The notes under the pieces: generated by a model
The model's input: only the letters and a program-made list of their open reading frames with translations
Database searches by the model: none
What the model was told of the DNA's origin: nothing
Assembly: GCA_023846275.1 (NCBI GenBank)
Contig: CM043875.1
Span: 41,012,633-41,076,632, forward strand
Source: Vanilla planifolia
Taxonomy: Eukaryota; Streptophyta; Magnoliopsida; Asparagales; Orchidaceae
Length of the DNA stretch: 64,000 nt
Direction: 5' to 3'
In this document: piece after piece, positions 24,875-37,377 of the stretch
How the letters are laid out: every line of letters begins with the position of its first letter
Position numbering within the stretch: the first letter of the stretch is position 1
Translations under genes and position numbers: made by a program

Positions 24875-25520
24875 CACTTGAGTCCCTTCAAGAAGCCCGA
24901 TCGTATGACAAAAGAGACTGGACCAACGCAGGGCACACTGCGATTTTCAAGCCAAAGACACTGCGGATACGGACAGCAGCTGCTGTCTGAAAGCTTGTAG
25001 TAGCGAACTAACATAAATCAGAAGATAGATTCTATGCATTTACAGAACGACCGCAAAACGATGGATGGGAGTGAGGTGGTCGGAGAGAAAGAGATATAGA
25101 GAAAACCGGGTAGGGATAGGAAATTACCGAAGTGAGAAAGCAACAACGTTGGTCGCTGGAGAAGGTCGAGGTCGTGGTTTAAAACGTGAACGGCTTCTGC
25201 AACCCTGATCTGAAGATCAAGCATCACTTGAGTCCCTTCAAGAAGCCCGATCGTATGACAAAAGAGACTGGACCAACGCAGGGCACACTGCGATTTTCAA
25301 GCCAAAGACACTGCGGATACGGACAGCAGCTGCTGTCTGAAAGCTTGTAGTAGCGAACTAACATAAATCAGAAGATAGATTCTATGCATTTACAGAACGA
25401 CCGCAAAACGATGGATGGGAGTGAGGTGGTCGGAGAGAAAGAGATATAGAGAAAACCGGGTAGGGATAGGAAATTACCGAAGTGAGAAAGCAACAACGTT
25501 GGTCGCTGGAGAAGGTCGAG
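24821..25520. repeat. 350-bp tandem duplication, two apparently identical copies
   Basis: The block 24,821-25,170 is repeated at 25,171-25,520. Read base by base, no difference was found between the two copies. Each copy contains, on the minus strand, upstream sequence of the importin-like gene plus its first codons (from the ATG to LNHDV). The copy nearer the coding region, 24,821-25,170, supplies the real start at 24,874. The other copy carries a duplicate start at 25,224 that runs out of the homologous frame. The event is either very recent or an assembly artefact. Confidence 0.92.
25018..25224 (-). promoter_or_regulatory. Duplicated start forming a possible upstream ORF (68 codons)
   Basis: In the outer copy of the 350-bp duplication the importin start codon recurs at 25,224. 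The frame keeps the first 18 or so codons of the real protein and then runs into unrelated sequence, stopping at 25,018, upstream of the true ATG at 24,874. If transcription begins beyond the outer copy, this would be an upstream ORF that could lower translation of the main frame. If transcription begins within the inner copy, it has no effect. The transcription start is not known. Confidence 0.45.
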
Positions 25521-25524
25521 GTCG

Positions 25525-25616
25525 ACGACGGACCAGCTCTGTTTGTTTTTAGCTTGCGAGTTTGCGTTTAGTGAGTTACAAAAAAATAAATAAAGTTTTC
25601 AAAAAATAGTTTGAAA

Positions 25617-25670
<54 letters not shown>

Positions 25671-28600
25671 ATGTGTATATGTATGTATATATAGATGTAT
25701 TTTTGGTAAACATATATTTGTTAAATTTATAATATTTTTTATTTTTAAAATAAAAATTTCAAAAAAGTGAAAATAAATGTACAAATTATGCCTTATTTTA
25801 CTTTTTAAGTCCTAATTTTGCTTTAGCTTTGGATGAATGGGTTGTGCCCACATAATGTATCATAGAAATGAAATTATTATTTATTTTTATTTAATAAAAT
25901 GCAATCAATTCAATACTTGTAATAGAATAGCTAAAAATATAAAAAAAAAATAAAAATAGAATAGCCAACAACTTATGACTTGAATAATGATAACAACAAA
26001 AAGGTGTTCTAATAATGATATTACTTATTACTATATGATTACCATATTATTTAAGATAGTGATCAATAGGTGTTAATGGCTAACATTGTTAACCTACGAT
26101 AATGGTTAAAGTAGTGGCAATGATTGCAAATAAAATTAGACAAATGAAAAACCTAAAACCAAGTTAGCAAAAAAGTTAGATTAATTTAATTAATATCATA
26201 TTTGGTAGGCCAACTAAAACAAATAAACACTTTTGGTCAAAATAAACCTTATTATTAGAGGTAAAGGGAATGTATTTGGGAAACAAATGAATAAATAAAA
26301 GAAAATTAATATAACGAATATTAAAAGAAAAGGTGACCATAAAAGACAATGATTCTCTGAAAAAAAAATTAATAAAAATAAGACTGTTCAAAGTGACTAA
26401 TTTAGGAAATGCCAAAAAATCTAAAAAAAACTTTCACTTAAACTTGACAGTGGTATTTATAAGCCAAATTATGTGGTACTAATGTCCAATATTAATTTGT
26501 AAATATATATAAAGTTGTTTTATAAAATATGTCAAGATAAATATGAAAATAAGAATATTGTTAGATAGATTAGATAAGTTGAAAGACATTTATTTTATCT
26601 TGATCAAACTCTGCTTATAATAGTTATAAATTATTGAAGTTTCATATGACATCCTTATTTTATTTTGTTGACATATTATTGGTATATGACAGATTTAGAG
26701 TTCTATCAGTGTTTAAAATTGAGCCTATAATGTTGAAGATGCTTAATAGATTATTAAAAGATATAAAAATATATTATGCATTGATTAGATTTAGGTAACA
26801 TTTGTGATATTCTAAAAATATTCAAATATTAAGATTTCTAAGCTATAATATTGATTATTAAGTTAAGTATGTAGCAACATTTTAAACATTAAGCATAAAA
26901 AATTGTAAAATAATTTTTTGTCACATTTAATTTCATATATAAAATAGAGACTTTAAGACAAACTCTTATAGAATACTTTAATATAAAAGATCAACTCTAA
27001 TTTTAGATTGCTATTTAAAAAATAAAAATTACTGCAATGATGCACCTTTTAGCTATTATGTTTTGTAGTTCCATGAGCGTTGGCATTTGGAGCACTAAAT
27101 GGATAAAAAAAAGCAACGTTTTGATGATATGAATTAGTAGTAAACTTGGAGGTGTTGGCAAAAATGATAATTTATTTAGTTATCAGTTCTTCCGATAGAA
27201 TGTTTCTCACCTTCGATCATTGATCCTCACAAAGGATTTAGTTATCGATTTTTTTGGTAGGTTTTTCACATTAGATCATTGTCTCTCACACAAGAGAAGT
27301 TCAAATCTCTCCAACTAGAGTTAAGCGTACACAATTTGTTCACAAATGTGAAAAATATATAAAAAATATAAATTTTAATTCCATAATTTTTTCCGTCTCT
27401 TATAGCCTTATAAGCATTCATATTTATAGAGATTTCAAAAGTTCTTCATTAATTTTTAAAAAATGAAATAAATAAATAAAATAGTTCAATTAAATGGTTC
27501 ATAAACTTGTCGTGCTTTTTGAGCGGCAATAACAATGAGTGGCAAAAAGACGAAGAAATGGCAGAGCAAGCAGCGCGAGGGAGCTGTTGATCTGATTTTG
27601 AAGTAGGTACGAGTTGGGCAAAACATAACGGGTCAACAGGACCGGTGGGTTGACAAGGATCATCGTGGGTCTGAGCAAATGGCAAAAAATATAATATCAT
27701 ATTACATAATTTATTAATTTTTTGAACAAATATATAATTGGTATAAAAAAATTATATTGATAAAAGATTTTTTTCTTAACGATGCAAAAGATTTTTTTCT
27801 TACTATTTAGTAAAAACAATAGTTTATTTGTATGACATTAAACTCAAATCCTATAAACAATCTTTAGAGGAGGAGGTTATAAGGAATTTATGTGTTTATG
27901 CTAGATGAGAAAGAGTTATAATCAAAAAAAGTTATCATAAAGAGTAAGAGACATTTATCTCTTTTAAGTTATTTCTTTTATTATAGAGCAAGAAATATTT
28001 TTATTTTATGATATAGTTTAATCTATTTTTGTGCTTATAAAACTAAATACATTTAAATTTTAAATACATTTATTCTTTATGAAAATTTTTTCTATTTATG
28101 ACTTCAACTATAATACATCTTATTTCATTTGTCATAAACATAGGTCAACCATTAGGGTTTTTTCTGCAGAGAAATATTATTTTAAGAACAAAAGATGACA
28201 TTTGTTCAACAGGATTATGAGAGCTTCAATTTGAGACATGATTTCAACACAGCAAAAAATTTATAGAGATTTAGTACGATAAAACTTATTTATATAATAA
28301 TAAACCAAATACATAAAACCAATGATGATTTCCACTAATATTTAAATAGAATTGTCATCAAAATTAAACGTAAAATTTAACCAACCAAGTCCTTAGAACA
28401 TTATTTCAACAATTCTACAGAGCATGAAGATAAAAACATCAGCGCAGGGGTTGCATGCTTTGCTTTAGTAGCAATATGGAAAGCAAGAGCAGGTACAGAA
28501 AACAAGAGAATTCAAGAACAATTACAAGACAGAACATGAATTATTAGAGAGAAACTAATTGTTTGTATACATCTTCATGCATGAAAATATAATTATAAGT

Positions 28601-28725
28601 AAAATTAATACATCTATCTTTATATATGTATACATATTCCTATATGAATCAATATGAACAAGATAAAAAATAACTGCTAAACCAGCCCAGCATGCAAGCA
28701 AACTACAACTGGTACAAAGTGTAGG
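25525..28725. other. Intergenic DNA between the importin-like 5' end and ClpD 3' end
   Basis: Mostly very AT-rich, with an (AT)n/(GT)n microsatellite at its left edge. A short G+C-richer island at about 27,515-27,690 contains a 23-codon plus-strand ORF starting MSGKKTKKW, with no recognised homology. Both flanking genes are on the minus strand, so this stretch holds the importin promoter region at its left end and the ClpD 3' flank at its right end. Confidence 0.5.
25619..25695. repeat. (AT)n-(GT)n microsatellite
   Basis: About 19 AT units run from 25,621 to 25,658, followed by a GT run and a mixed 'atgtgtatatgtatgtatata' tract. It lies about 100 bp upstream of the duplicated importin leader. 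Confidence 0.97.
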
Positions 28726-31700
28726 CTACAGAGTTGAGGCGGTATCTGATGGAAGATGAATGGCTTGATCACTTAAGAAGCTAACCAAGAGATTCCCAGA
28801 GGCATCGACATCAACCACAATGCTGTCGCCGGGCTTGTAATCTCGGGCGAGCAGCGCTTCACTTATGGGGTTCTCGATTAGATTCGTGACTGCTCTTCTC
28901 ATCGGCCGAGCGCCGTACTTCTTGTCGTATCCTTGTTGGCAAACAAGATCTTTGGCTGAACTGCTCACTTGTAAACCCATTCCAAGTGACAGCAGCCTGC
29001 TCTTTAGTTCTCGTAGCAGTATGTCCAGAATCTCCATCATCTGCAATAGTAAGATAGGTATTATTGGGTTGATTTGAAGTAGTTGTTATTGACAAGTGCA
29101 TCATGAATAAAATGATGTTTAATTGTTTAGTAAAAAGATAAATTAATTTTTTTTTTTTTTTTTTTTTTTAATGTTGCATATTTTTTTTTTATTTAAAATT
29201 GTCTGGCAACATATTGAAATATACTTTTGTACTAAGTTAAACTCAAAAAATATCAAATGAAACTTAGGATTGCAACAATGGTGTTGAGAATTTAAGCTTA
29301 ACAGGTTGTATAATTATGAAGCCACAATGTGAACTAGAAGAATTTAAGCTGTTGTGAGGTTTGTGCTTAGAACTTCGGATTTTAAAAGGGAAGAATTCCA
29401 GAAAGTAGAACTTGAAAATTTCCCAAACAAAATCTAACATCATACCTAGTATCTATGCTATACTCATCGACTAAAAGATTGAAGAGTGGAGTGGATAGAA
29501 CTAAGCATAGAGACACAAAACCCTAAAATGCGTGGGGAAGCAAACCTGTTTCTTTTCAAGCGGGTGGAACACAACCACCTCATCAATCCTGTTTAGCAAC
29601 TCGGGTCGAAAGTATGTCTTCAACTCTTCCATTACAAGAGATTTCATCGAGGAATACGGATTTGAAGCTGAATCCTCTCCGAATAAGAAGCCAATGCTCA
29701 TTCTGCCCTTAGAGATTGATGTCGAGCCCACGTTTGATGTCATGACTATCAAAGTATTTTTAAATGACACTTTCCGCCCCTGTTCAATTGGAGTTAGTTA
29801 AGCAACATAAAACTTGAGAAATTGATATTAAAAATTCTCAAATGCCACAAGTTACAACCTGATGCATTCCACTCATAATATAACTGGTTAATTTACAAAA
29901 TGAATATAACATTCCATAAATGAAACATTTATTAATGACAATCATAAATCAATAGTCAATTTTTTGGATTCAAAAAAGAAGAAATGTTACATTAGGATTG
30001 AATGATGTCAAATCTTAAAACTATCAATGAAAATTATTACATTGGATGTCCTCTAACGTATAGTTGTTATATCTTTTATGAAAAACTACAAACAAATATA
30101 AGATAAAGACCAAAGATAATGCATATATATAGATATATAACTTTATTCGCGAATGCTAACCAAGTCATTGAGGAATTTTACCACATATGGTGCTAACAAC
30201 CCAAGGAATGTTGCCTATGGCCAAATGAATTTCTAAGGAGAATACAAAAGTTTGATTTTTATGTTTTTTATTCCATATAAATTGAGGGTACAACCTGAAC
30301 AAACAAATGTCCAAAAGTTGATCCCAATACCTTGATACTCCTAAAATTTTCACAAACTTTAAATTGAATTCACCCGCACATTTTTGTTTACTGTTAAAAA
30401 AAAAACTTGAAAACAAAACATTAAATTTCAGATCAATCACCTGAGAATCAGTAAGATGACCATCTTCAAAAATTTGTAGAAGAATGTTAAATATATCAGG
30501 GTGAGCCTTCTCTATTTCATCCAACAAAATCACAGTAAAAGGTTTTCGCCTAACTGCTTCTGTCAAAGTACCTCCATCACCATAACCCAAATATCCTGGA
30601 GGAGATCCTATTAGCTTGCTCACTGTGAACCGCTCCATGTATTCACTCATATCCAGACGCAGCATGGAAGACTCCTGCAATATCACAAACAAAATAAAAC
30701 TTTAACTTGAAGCACACTTGAATTGTTGTAACCTTGTTGCCCCATAATGTTAGAGATGCAATCACTAAAATAAGTTAACAAATTCACAAAATACCAACTC
30801 TGATAAGCCAATAAAACATGACAGTAAAAGTATCTCAAAGAATTAGCATTATGGTACTCACAACATGAATAAGAAAAAATTATGATAAACATCAGCTTTC
30901 TAAGCCATAACAAATATCCTTGTTTTCTTCTTTTTTTTTGGTCCAAAATAAGATGTGGGCAAAAACGAAATAGTGTATCGGTGGATTAGATCATCAATGC
31001 CAATTATATACAAATTCCAGAACCTTAGACACAACTCTCAAGGTTTTTACCAAAACATATTTATGGTTTGGGAAAGCTCAAGCAAAAAAGACTGTTATAC
31101 ACAATAATATCCTATATTTTCTAAAAGGTTGTTTCAATTGAATACAAGTGAGATTTAGACTAATTTCATATTAAAACTTGAGTAAAATCTTGGATCATTG
31201 TATTAATATTTAAGAATCCATATGTTTAATACTTTGGGTTGATTTTTGTTCATTTAAAGGTCAAATAGACCCAAATTAGACCTCCAAGTAATGCAACTTC
31301 ATTAACAACATGTATGAAAGCCAATTTCAATAAGTATCAAATGGTTTATATGATTGTGACTCCCATGAATCTTCTTGCTCTATCATGGTTTAAAAAAGCT
31401 TTGATGACTCATACTATGTTTGACTAGCACATGATGTGCAACAGATTTGATGGTATTAAAGTTATTGTAGATTGGCCTAGGCTTGATAAGAGTGATTAAT
31501 GCTTGTTTATCAAGGTTGGGTCATTGATGCTCACTAATTAGCATGCAATACACATATAATGTTGAAGATAGAATGGAATAAATTGGCATCCTTGATGTCA
31601 CACATAATGCTCCACTTAGTTAGAAGAGTTCAAAGTTAGAAAGAAGTGATAAGCAATGTGCATAAGGCTCCTACTTGAGAGTTTAGTAAATAAGAGATTT

Positions 31701-34700
31701 GGATCAGTCCATTGAAAAAAGAATATAATGTTAAATCTATAATACACAATTTAGATAAACCTTATCCATAGACTTAACATTTCAAGTTAAGACTTTATTA
31801 AATAATGCATTGAACCTAATTTGACCTCTTCGCTGGTACAACTCCAACATCAATATCAACAAATCAAACCAAGAACATAAAAGTCACATGACCAAAACAT
31901 TTTTCATTGCACCAAAGCTCCTTGGTTACTTCAATGTATAATCAACTGAAAACAAATGAAATTTGACAAATCTAACAAAAAGTACTAGTTATATCTATTA
32001 TACATAATCTTGGCTCACCACACATCATGATGCCAAAAACTTAAACTATAATCCTGTTCAGTGAGGGCATAAAATAGTTTATTTCAATTATTGGTCACCA
32101 AGAGCTTTCCTTTTGTCAAGCATTTCTCGTTCTATGAACATAGTTGTAAGTCAACCAAATGTTTACCATTAGTGCACGTATTAAGTATTAAAAGATCATA
32201 CAAAATCTGATTTACTGCTAATTGCCTTGTAGAATGGCCTGTTCTCCTCGATAGAAATAGGTGATTCAATTCCCTCCCTGAGAACCGTACTTGAGAGTTT
32301 CCTACCTCATACGGCTCATCAATTAATTATTCTTTTTTGTGTGCCATCTTCTTTGAATCTATCCTATGTGAACTGAATTTGATTTCTCATCAATTTATTG
32401 ATCTTAGGTGAACCAGAAGATGGGGATTAGGGACAGAATTAACATATGTTATGACTACCATATCCTCTTCTTATTCTTCAGAATTTACTTATTATGAGGC
32501 TAAAAAGTCAGTTTATCTAGTTAACATGAATTTTTTGGACAAACAGTAATTGTAGCTGTATTTTAACCAAGTTTTTAGCCCATTAATGGCTATGAGGCAT
32601 CAGATATGCATTTCTGATCAAACCATAAAGAATGATTATACAAATTCTCTCATGACCTCTTTCCATTCCCACCTTCACAATAACACATATTCTTGGACAA
32701 ATTCAGAAGGAGGTTGATGAAGTATAAGCAACAGTACAATTAGAGTAACCCAGGTTTTAATATATTTAATAGTTTCTACAAATTTTGTACTATTTACTAT
32801 AGAATGTTTGCATAAACCATTAAGTGTAAAAGACATATGCTAATATGTGAAACTACAGAGAATAAAAGGAATGAGGAAGAAGTATTACGGATCCGAAGTA
32901 GCTAGCTGCTAATGCCTTTGTAAGCTCTGTTTTGCCAACACCAGTTGGGCCACAGAAAAGCATGGTAGCAATAGGCCTGTTGGGATTCTTAAGACCAACC
33001 CTTGATCTCTTTACAGCTTTAGATATGGCGCTAACAGCTTCATCTTGTCCAATAACACGTTTCTGTAGTTCATCATCAAGGCCGACTAAAAGCTTCACTT
33101 CATCAGCAGTAAGCTGCTTTACAGGAATGCCCGACCACAGTGAAGCAACGACCGCAATTTCTTCAGGTCCAACAATGACAGCACTGAACAGATAAAAATC
33201 AATGAAAAACAATAACAGTTGAATTTAAAACTGTGCATTCATGACAAAAATTACCCGTTAGCAAAAGAAACTGCTAACAGTTTGTGTCTTGTAGTTTATT
33301 CATTACAACCATCCCAATCCAAAAACATAACCTTGCTTAACTATCCCCTTCACTCATTTTATAGGCAATCAAACAGAATGGGTATATCTAAATTTCTTAC
33401 TCATTTTCAGACAATGATAGAGCGGCTGATGCAGAGGTATCATTGATACTCCCAACCGAGTCATGTTCATCAACAGTACTCTTACTGGTAGATTTTTCTA
33501 ATTTATTGGCTAGCATCTGAAAAGAACAAGGAATGAAGCTGATGTCATCACATTTGGCAGACATTATGAGATATCCAAGCATCCCTATTATAAAAGCTGC
33601 TTACCAATTGATGCATTGCCTGTACATCTCTTATTTCTTGCCAGTATTCATAGGGTGACTTTGATAGTATAGAAGTTTGTTCTTCCTTCTTCCTCTTAAA
33701 TGCATTCATTCGTGCTCTACTACCAGCTTCATCAATTAGATCTATAGCTTTGTCAGGAAGTTTTCTATCGGGAATATATCTTGCAGAGAGGTATACAGCT
33801 GCATTTAAGGCATCTAATGTGTATCCACATCCATGATAGCTTTCATATTTTCCTCGAAGGCCCAACAAAATCTTCACAGCATCCTCCTAAGAAGTTCAAA
33901 GAACTAGTGACTTATAGTAATGCAAAAACCCAAATTTGAAGTGGTGCATCGTAAGCCACGCATACCTGGCTGGGTTCATTTATTAGAACTGGCTGGAATC
34001 GACGTGCTAAAGCTTTGTCTTTTTCAAAATGTGTCATATGCTCATCAAGCGTAGTTGAGGCGATACACTGGAAATAATCAAAATAATTATCATGAAACAG
34101 AAAAAAAAAAAAGATAAACAAGCATTGCAACAGACGTACAAGAACTAGAAAGGTGCCAAATTATTCATATAATACTCCTTCACATAAATTATCCAAAGAT
34201 TCCACGTTAAGCATTGCAAATAGCTCTATCCAATTTCTGTAAAGGTAACAATCAACCAACAAACCATCAAATAATAATTTAAGAAAGACATTCTGAAAGC
34301 AAAATATCCAATCCATAGAAGCAATAATTTTGCAACTCCTGCCAATGACAAGAACTATGACTTTCTCAAAAACAAAAGCAGAAGAAAAGAAAACCGCAAG
34401 TACATAAATTACCAACATTAGTGGCACTTATAATTTAGTGCCAAAACTGGAAAATTAAATAGCTCTACAGCCATCAAAACTGGCTTGTTTGCAGCAAAAA
34501 ATGCAACTTCTAAGGAATATGGACCTCTCCTCACAGAGACAGTGGAGAATGAAAAGGTAATGACACATAATCCTTTTAATGAAGTTCGGATGCTTTTATT
34601 GAAGTTAGAGCATCAGCAATTTAAATGGTTCTTGCATCATGAATATCTTACAAAACAAAAACATGTGACTTCAAAGAATAAATGCTTTTCCATGCAAAAA

Positions 34701-37094
34701 GCCATCAGAAATGCCAAAAAGATGAGGACACAATATCATTTTTTGTTGTGACTCAAAAATTAAAGCAATACCTGCAATTCACCTCTTCCAAGGGCAGGCT
34801 TCAAAAGGTTGGAAATATCTAGACCTGATCCCTTGTTCCCCCTTCCAACAGTACCAGATCCTATAAGCGTATGAACTTCATCAATGAAGAGTATCACATC
34901 ACCTGCGTTTAAAATAACAAGTCAAACAGACGAGAACTGTTTTAAGGACATCCCAAATTCAGAAGAAATTGACCACAGTGACCTGCTTTCCGAACTTCAG
35001 CAATTAACCCTGTAACACGTGCTTCCAGTTCTCCCCTTTCCTTTGCACCTGCCATTAGCAAGCCTATGTCCAGGGACATAATGCGCTTAGACTGCATGCA
35101 AGAAAAAGGAAAAAGTAAACGGCTCTGAAACTGTTCACTTTTATTTTAAAACTACCAATTTTGCATTGAAATATAAAAAAGGGTTATATATTTGAAATGC
35201 AAAATATTTCTTTGACTACAGAAAAATGAGTAAAATGAAGAGACATGCCGCCAGAAATATTGGGATATCTCCATTGAAAATTGTCAGAGCCAGGCCTTCA
35301 GCAATTGCTGTTTTTCCAACTCCAGGTTCGCCCAGAAGGATAGGGTTGTTTTTTGTTCTCCTGCATAGGATCTGAACAACTCGTTCAATCTCGACCTCTC
35401 TACCAATAACAGGATCTATACGCCCTTCATGGGCTAGTGCTGTCAAATCAACACAGAAATGAGCTAAAAAGCTCTTATCTGCACATACAAAAAATTTGAA
35501 ATTTATTCACTAGCTGGAGCTTCCAATATGATACTAACATAAGAAGAGAGAAACATAATAGGAACTAACCATTTGCATTATCTGTAAACTTCATAGGTGC
35601 AACTTTACCACTAAGGGATTTTTTGCGAATCTTGGAAGATACTTTTGAAGACTCTCTACCATCTTTCACAAGCTCTCCTTGGAGCCTCGAAAGTGCAGCT
35701 GAGGTTAATTTACTGGCATCAACACCCAATCTACAGAAATCACCCAATGGTAGTCATTAGAATAGGGAATTTGCGAGATAGATAGATGCGAGCAAAGGCA
35801 ACATTCTCCCCTAAAACTTATCTACCTTTGACTATTTTAACAGATTACTCTAACAGTTACTTGTAGACTTCATAACTGAAAACATTTTTGCCAGTCTTGT
35901 AAGCATATAAAAACCATAAATATATATAAGCTTGCCTAAAATGGGAACTAATACATTGTTTTCCAGTGTTTCAAAAAGACTGGTTCTATTTCTTATGGGT
36001 TCATTTTGGACACACCCCCCCTGCATCTTCAAAATGGATGGACTTTGAATAACCAATGTTACCAAGTAACAACACTTGTTATTCCTTCAAGAATAAGATT
36101 TGATCAGATGCCCCACTCCACCTAGTTTAAATTATTCGAATCACAAGGGTGCAATATTCTGAAGATATACCACATGAAGGAATCGATTAAGTATTTATGT
36201 GATAGCATGATACATATAATAAAACACAGAAGAGCAAAAAAAATTCACCTTAAACATAAAGAAATCAATCCATTTCCTAAATTTGTCAAGTAAAAGTTAC
36301 AAATTCCAAAAATATTTTCTTTTTATACCCAACAGTAGAAAACAATTCATCAACACAAATTCAGCAGATGGATTGAAAACAGAGAACGAAATTATGCTCA
36401 TAAGTGAGGTTTTGGCGTTATTAAAGATCCGATCAAAGGATAAGCAGTCGCACCTCTTGAGTACCAGTCCGGTGCTGCCATCATCAGCGGTCAACAAACC
36501 CACAGCAATATGCTCGGGAGCAATAAAGTTACATCCACTGGACCTTGAAAATTCCACAGCCACCTCAAAAACGTGCTTGGTGCTGATCGAAAAGGGCATA
36601 TTTGTAGCCAATTCCGTAGGTCCCGACGTTGCCTCGCCGGTTACCGACGGCCCCTCGTTCCAGACGCTCCTCACAGCATCTCGAGCACTCCCAATGGTGA
36701 TCCCCGAGCCAAGGAATCCATCTTGTGAGCGGTCCTCGGCGATCAAACCAAGGAGAAGATGCTGCGGGAAAACCATCTCTTTTCCCAAAGCCCTCGCCTC
36801 CCGCTGTGAGAAAACGACGGCCTTAATCGCCCTCTCGGTGAAACGTTCGAATACGGCAGAAATTGTCTGCCTCCTACCCCGGCGAGAAATAAAAGGGCTC
36901 CTGCGACGGACAGAGAAAGAATCGGAGATGGAGTGCCGGAGTGTAGGAGCCCGATGAAACCCGATCCGGCAGTTCAAGTCAAGACTGGTCTTACTCAGCG
37001 ACACGCTGGGGTGGAACAGACCAAGCCCTGCACGACGCCGAAAGACGTCCATCGGATGGACTGTGAGGATGGAGGATGAGCAGCACGCTTCCAT
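28726..37094 (-). CDS. CLPD: ClpD/ERD1, chloroplast Clp protease chaperone (complete, 12 exons)
   Basis: Class I Hsp100 AAA+ unfoldase that feeds proteins to the stromal ClpP/R protease. Exons: 37,094-36,454; 35,730-35,570; 35,478-35,249; 35,091-34,983; 34,902-34,772; 34,067-33,966; 33,886-33,605; 33,516-33,401; 33,183-32,889; 30,674-30,441; 29,779-29,546; 29,040-28,726. They sum to 2,850 nt, 949 codons with no break, against about 945 in Arabidopsis ClpD. A Ser/Arg-rich transit peptide covers roughly the first 75 residues, and the Clp N-domain repeats span about 81-214. NBD1 has Walker A GEPGVGKT (317-324) and Walker B ILFIDE (D388, E389). NBD2 has GPTGVGKT (669-676) and VILLDE (D741, E742). 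An IGF tripeptide at 796-798 fits the ClpP-docking loop, and GAR at 888-890 is sensor 2. The linker at 553-590 is Ser/Thr-rich. The frame stays open upstream to 37,625, but that part is low-complexity and spans the TATA candidate. Known homologues respond to drought and senescence. Confidence 0.97.
30675..32888 (-). other. Intron 9 of ClpD (2.2 kb) with a plastid DNA insert
   Basis: This is the longest ClpD intron, between the exon ending in YFGS and the exon starting ESSMLRLDM. It is AT-rich and contains a plastid-derived segment near 32,224-32,319. No coding exon or other recognised element was found in the rest. Confidence 0.75.
32224..32319 (-). pseudogene. ycf3: Plastid ycf3 fragment: end of group II intron 2 and start of exon 3 (NUPT)
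   Basis: On the minus strand 32,317-32,281 folds as group II intron domain V. The stem arms are GAGCCGTA and TACGGTTC, and they enclose a second pairing of TGAG with CTCA. Domain VI-like sequence follows. At 32,250-32,224 the sequence reads CGA GGA GAA CAG GCC ATT, which encodes RGEQAI, the start of ycf3 (pafI) exon 3, before it diverges. The order (domain V, domain VI, exon RGEQAI) is that of the chloroplast gene, so this is plastid DNA moved to the nucleus. It sits inside ClpD intron 9 in the same orientation as ClpD. The plastid match may extend further right into the AT-rich sequence beyond 32,319, which I could not judge. The ycf3 assignment rests on memory of the protein sequence. Confidence 0.8.
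35092..35248 (-). other. Non-canonical GC-AG intron 3 of ClpD
   Basis: Exon 3 codes ...NGDIPIFLA and exon 4 begins SKRIMSLD, where homologues read through without a gap. Only a donor starting GCATGT at 35,248 keeps the frame and length with the acceptor TGCATGCAG ending at 35,092. Using the nearest GT, two bases further, shifts the frame into an immediate stop. The intron is 157 nt. GC donors are known in plants at about one percent of introns. Confidence 0.8.
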
Positions 37095-37192
37095 GGCTTC
37101 CGGCAAGGAAGAGGACACACACGGGACGAGGAGACGATTCTCTTTACCCCGATATGAAGAGAGTTCTTCAACAGATAAAAGAAGTAATGCAA

Positions 37193-37377
37193 TTATATAT
37201 GACTTTTCGTGGACGGAAGGAGAATTCCACTCGTGGCGGAGGAATCGGGTGGACCCGATGGCATCCAGCGGGTGGGAAGAAGGAGATGGATGGCGGCGGT
37301 GGCGCTCGAGAGAGACCTTCGATTCAAAGCAACGAATGCCACCAGAGGAAGAAACGGAAATCGAGTCGGGCACGTCA
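37193..37377 (-). promoter_or_regulatory. Candidate ClpD core promoter (TATA) and ACGT element
   Basis: On the minus strand a TATATAA box lies at 37,199-37,193, about 100 bp upstream of the ClpD ATG. An ACGT-core motif, TGACGTG, lies at 37,377-37,371. ACGT cores resemble ABRE sites bound by bZIP factors, which would fit the stress induction known for ERD1 homologues. Both are pattern matches only. Confidence 0.45.

Noticed and set aside
25599-25784. Minus-strand 61-codon frame
   Set aside because: It is produced by the AT/GT microsatellite.
36283-36957. Plus-strand 224-codon open frame
   Set aside because: It lies antisense to ClpD exon 1, whose minus-strand product is a clear Clp N-domain. 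The plus frame has no recognisable domain and is a shadow.
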